Source: DASUPK01 sp963795665
Lineage (GTDB): Bacteria; Actinomycetota; Thermoleophilia; Solirubrobacterales; 70-9
Assembly: GCA_963795665.1 (NCBI GenBank)
Contig: CAWCIP010000003.1
Location: 186,001-250,000, forward strand
DNA: 64,000 bases
Reading direction: 5' to 3'
Positions 63,586 to 64,000 of the stretch are shown one piece after another. How positions within the stretch are numbered: position 1 is the stretch's first letter; each line of letters begins with the position of its first letter. Made by a program: the position numbers and the translations under genes. The notes under the pieces are model-generated. The model did no database searches. It worked only from the letters and a program-made list of their open reading frames with translations, and was not told the DNA's origin.

Positions 63586-64000
63586 CTATATCTCCCCGGC
63601 GACCTCTTCCTGCATCGCCCGGAAGCCGCCGACCGCGATCACGATGGCAGCGGCCAGGCCGATGAACGCGCCGTACTTGCGGTCCGCCCCATCGGGGAAG
63701 TCGACCGTGAGGAAGGCGATCACCAGGATCACCCCCACGACTCCGAGCAGGAAGGTCGCGGCCGAGACGAATGAGAACTCCTCGGAGGCGTCCGTGAGTG
63801 CCAGCAGCGCAGGCAGCAGCGCAACCACCGCGGTGATCAGCAGGTAGATGTCGAGGGTCGAGCCCTTCCAGACGTTGTCCGAAGTGCTGCCCGTGGTACC
63901 GCCTACGGCGTTGGCAACCCCGGGCGGCAGGTTGACCCCTGACGGCAGAGATGGGCCGCTCACCCCTATCCAGGGCAGGAACATCGCGACCAGCAGGACC
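63586..64000 (-). CDS. Four-helix membrane protein, array copy 3 (cut by the window end)
   Basis: The readable part continues in frame to the window edge (..VLLVAMFLPWIGVSGPSLPSG). It has helices at LDIYLLITAVVALLPALLAL, VSAATFLLGVVGVILVIAFL and YGAFIGLAAAIVIAVGGFRAM, ending QEEVAGEI. It is the best-preserved relative of copy 2. The N-terminus lies beyond position 64000. Confidence 0.72.
   Translation of the reverse strand, partial: VLLVAMFLPWIGVSGPSLPSGVNLPPGVANAVGGTTGSTSDNVWKGSTLDIYLLITAVVALLPALLALTDASEEFSFVSAATFLLGVVGVILVIAFLTVDFPDGADRKYGAFIGLAAAIVIAVGGFRAMQEEVAGEI

Overview
The window is about 64 kb of GC-rich chromosomal DNA with tightly packed genes and no phage, plasmid, transposase or CRISPR features. 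The gene content points to an actinobacterium: an ImuB/DnaE2 mutasome behind an actinobacterial-type LexA box, an F420-dependent Ddn-like enzyme, menaquinone (Men) biosynthesis, an MmpL-type transporter and GatCAB. My guess is a deep-branching Thermoleophilia/Solirubrobacterales-like lineage, but that is inference; the 16S gene at 13119-14663 would settle it.

Layout. 0-9.7 kb: divergent small proteins, an isocitrate/isopropylmalate dehydrogenase homologue, the SOS-type imuB - DUF6504 - dnaE2 operon, a hydrolase/membrane pair and an M28 peptidase. 9.7-15 kb: one rRNA operon on the minus strand (16S-23S-5S) with long inverted repeats flanking 16S and 23S, no spacer tRNA and a terminator. 15-19.5 kb: tyrS and a class A penicillin-binding protein. 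19.5-34.4 kb: a minus-strand amino-acid superoperon (XRE-cupin regulator, leuC, leuD, methyltransferase, leuB, ilvE, cimA, degT, argH, mpg), a divergent MMPL transporter, and leuA with a leucine leader peptide. 34.4-43 kb: membrane proteins, quinone oxidoreductase, serA-serC, a tandem DUF4389 pair, cupin and DUF805. 43-54 kb: ilvC, ilvB-ilvN and menE/B/A/C/D/F. 54-64 kb: UDP-sulfoquinovose synthase, a membrane glycosyltransferase, gatC-gatA-metallopeptidase-gatB, a GMC oxidoreductase and a tandem array of small membrane proteins cut by the window end.

Together, leuABCD, ilvBNC, ilvE and cimA give leucine and valine synthesis plus isoleucine through citramalate. serA/serC feed serine, argH finishes arginine, and the men genes cover isochorismate to demethylmenaquinone except menH and the final methylase.

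The two most interesting signals are not ordinary genes. (1) Upstream of leuA a 19-residue Leu-rich leader peptide is encoded, and its Leu codon run is perfectly complementary over 11 nt to the leuA Shine-Dalgarno region. This suggests leucine-dependent translational attenuation without a terminator. (2) Eleven copies of a small palindromic repeat are scattered through the window. All share an unpaired A in the stem and a T-A/C-G pair that covaries in every copy. Several copies lie in-frame inside DNA-repair genes (imuB, dnaE2, and mpg twice), and others abut the start codons of menD and menF.
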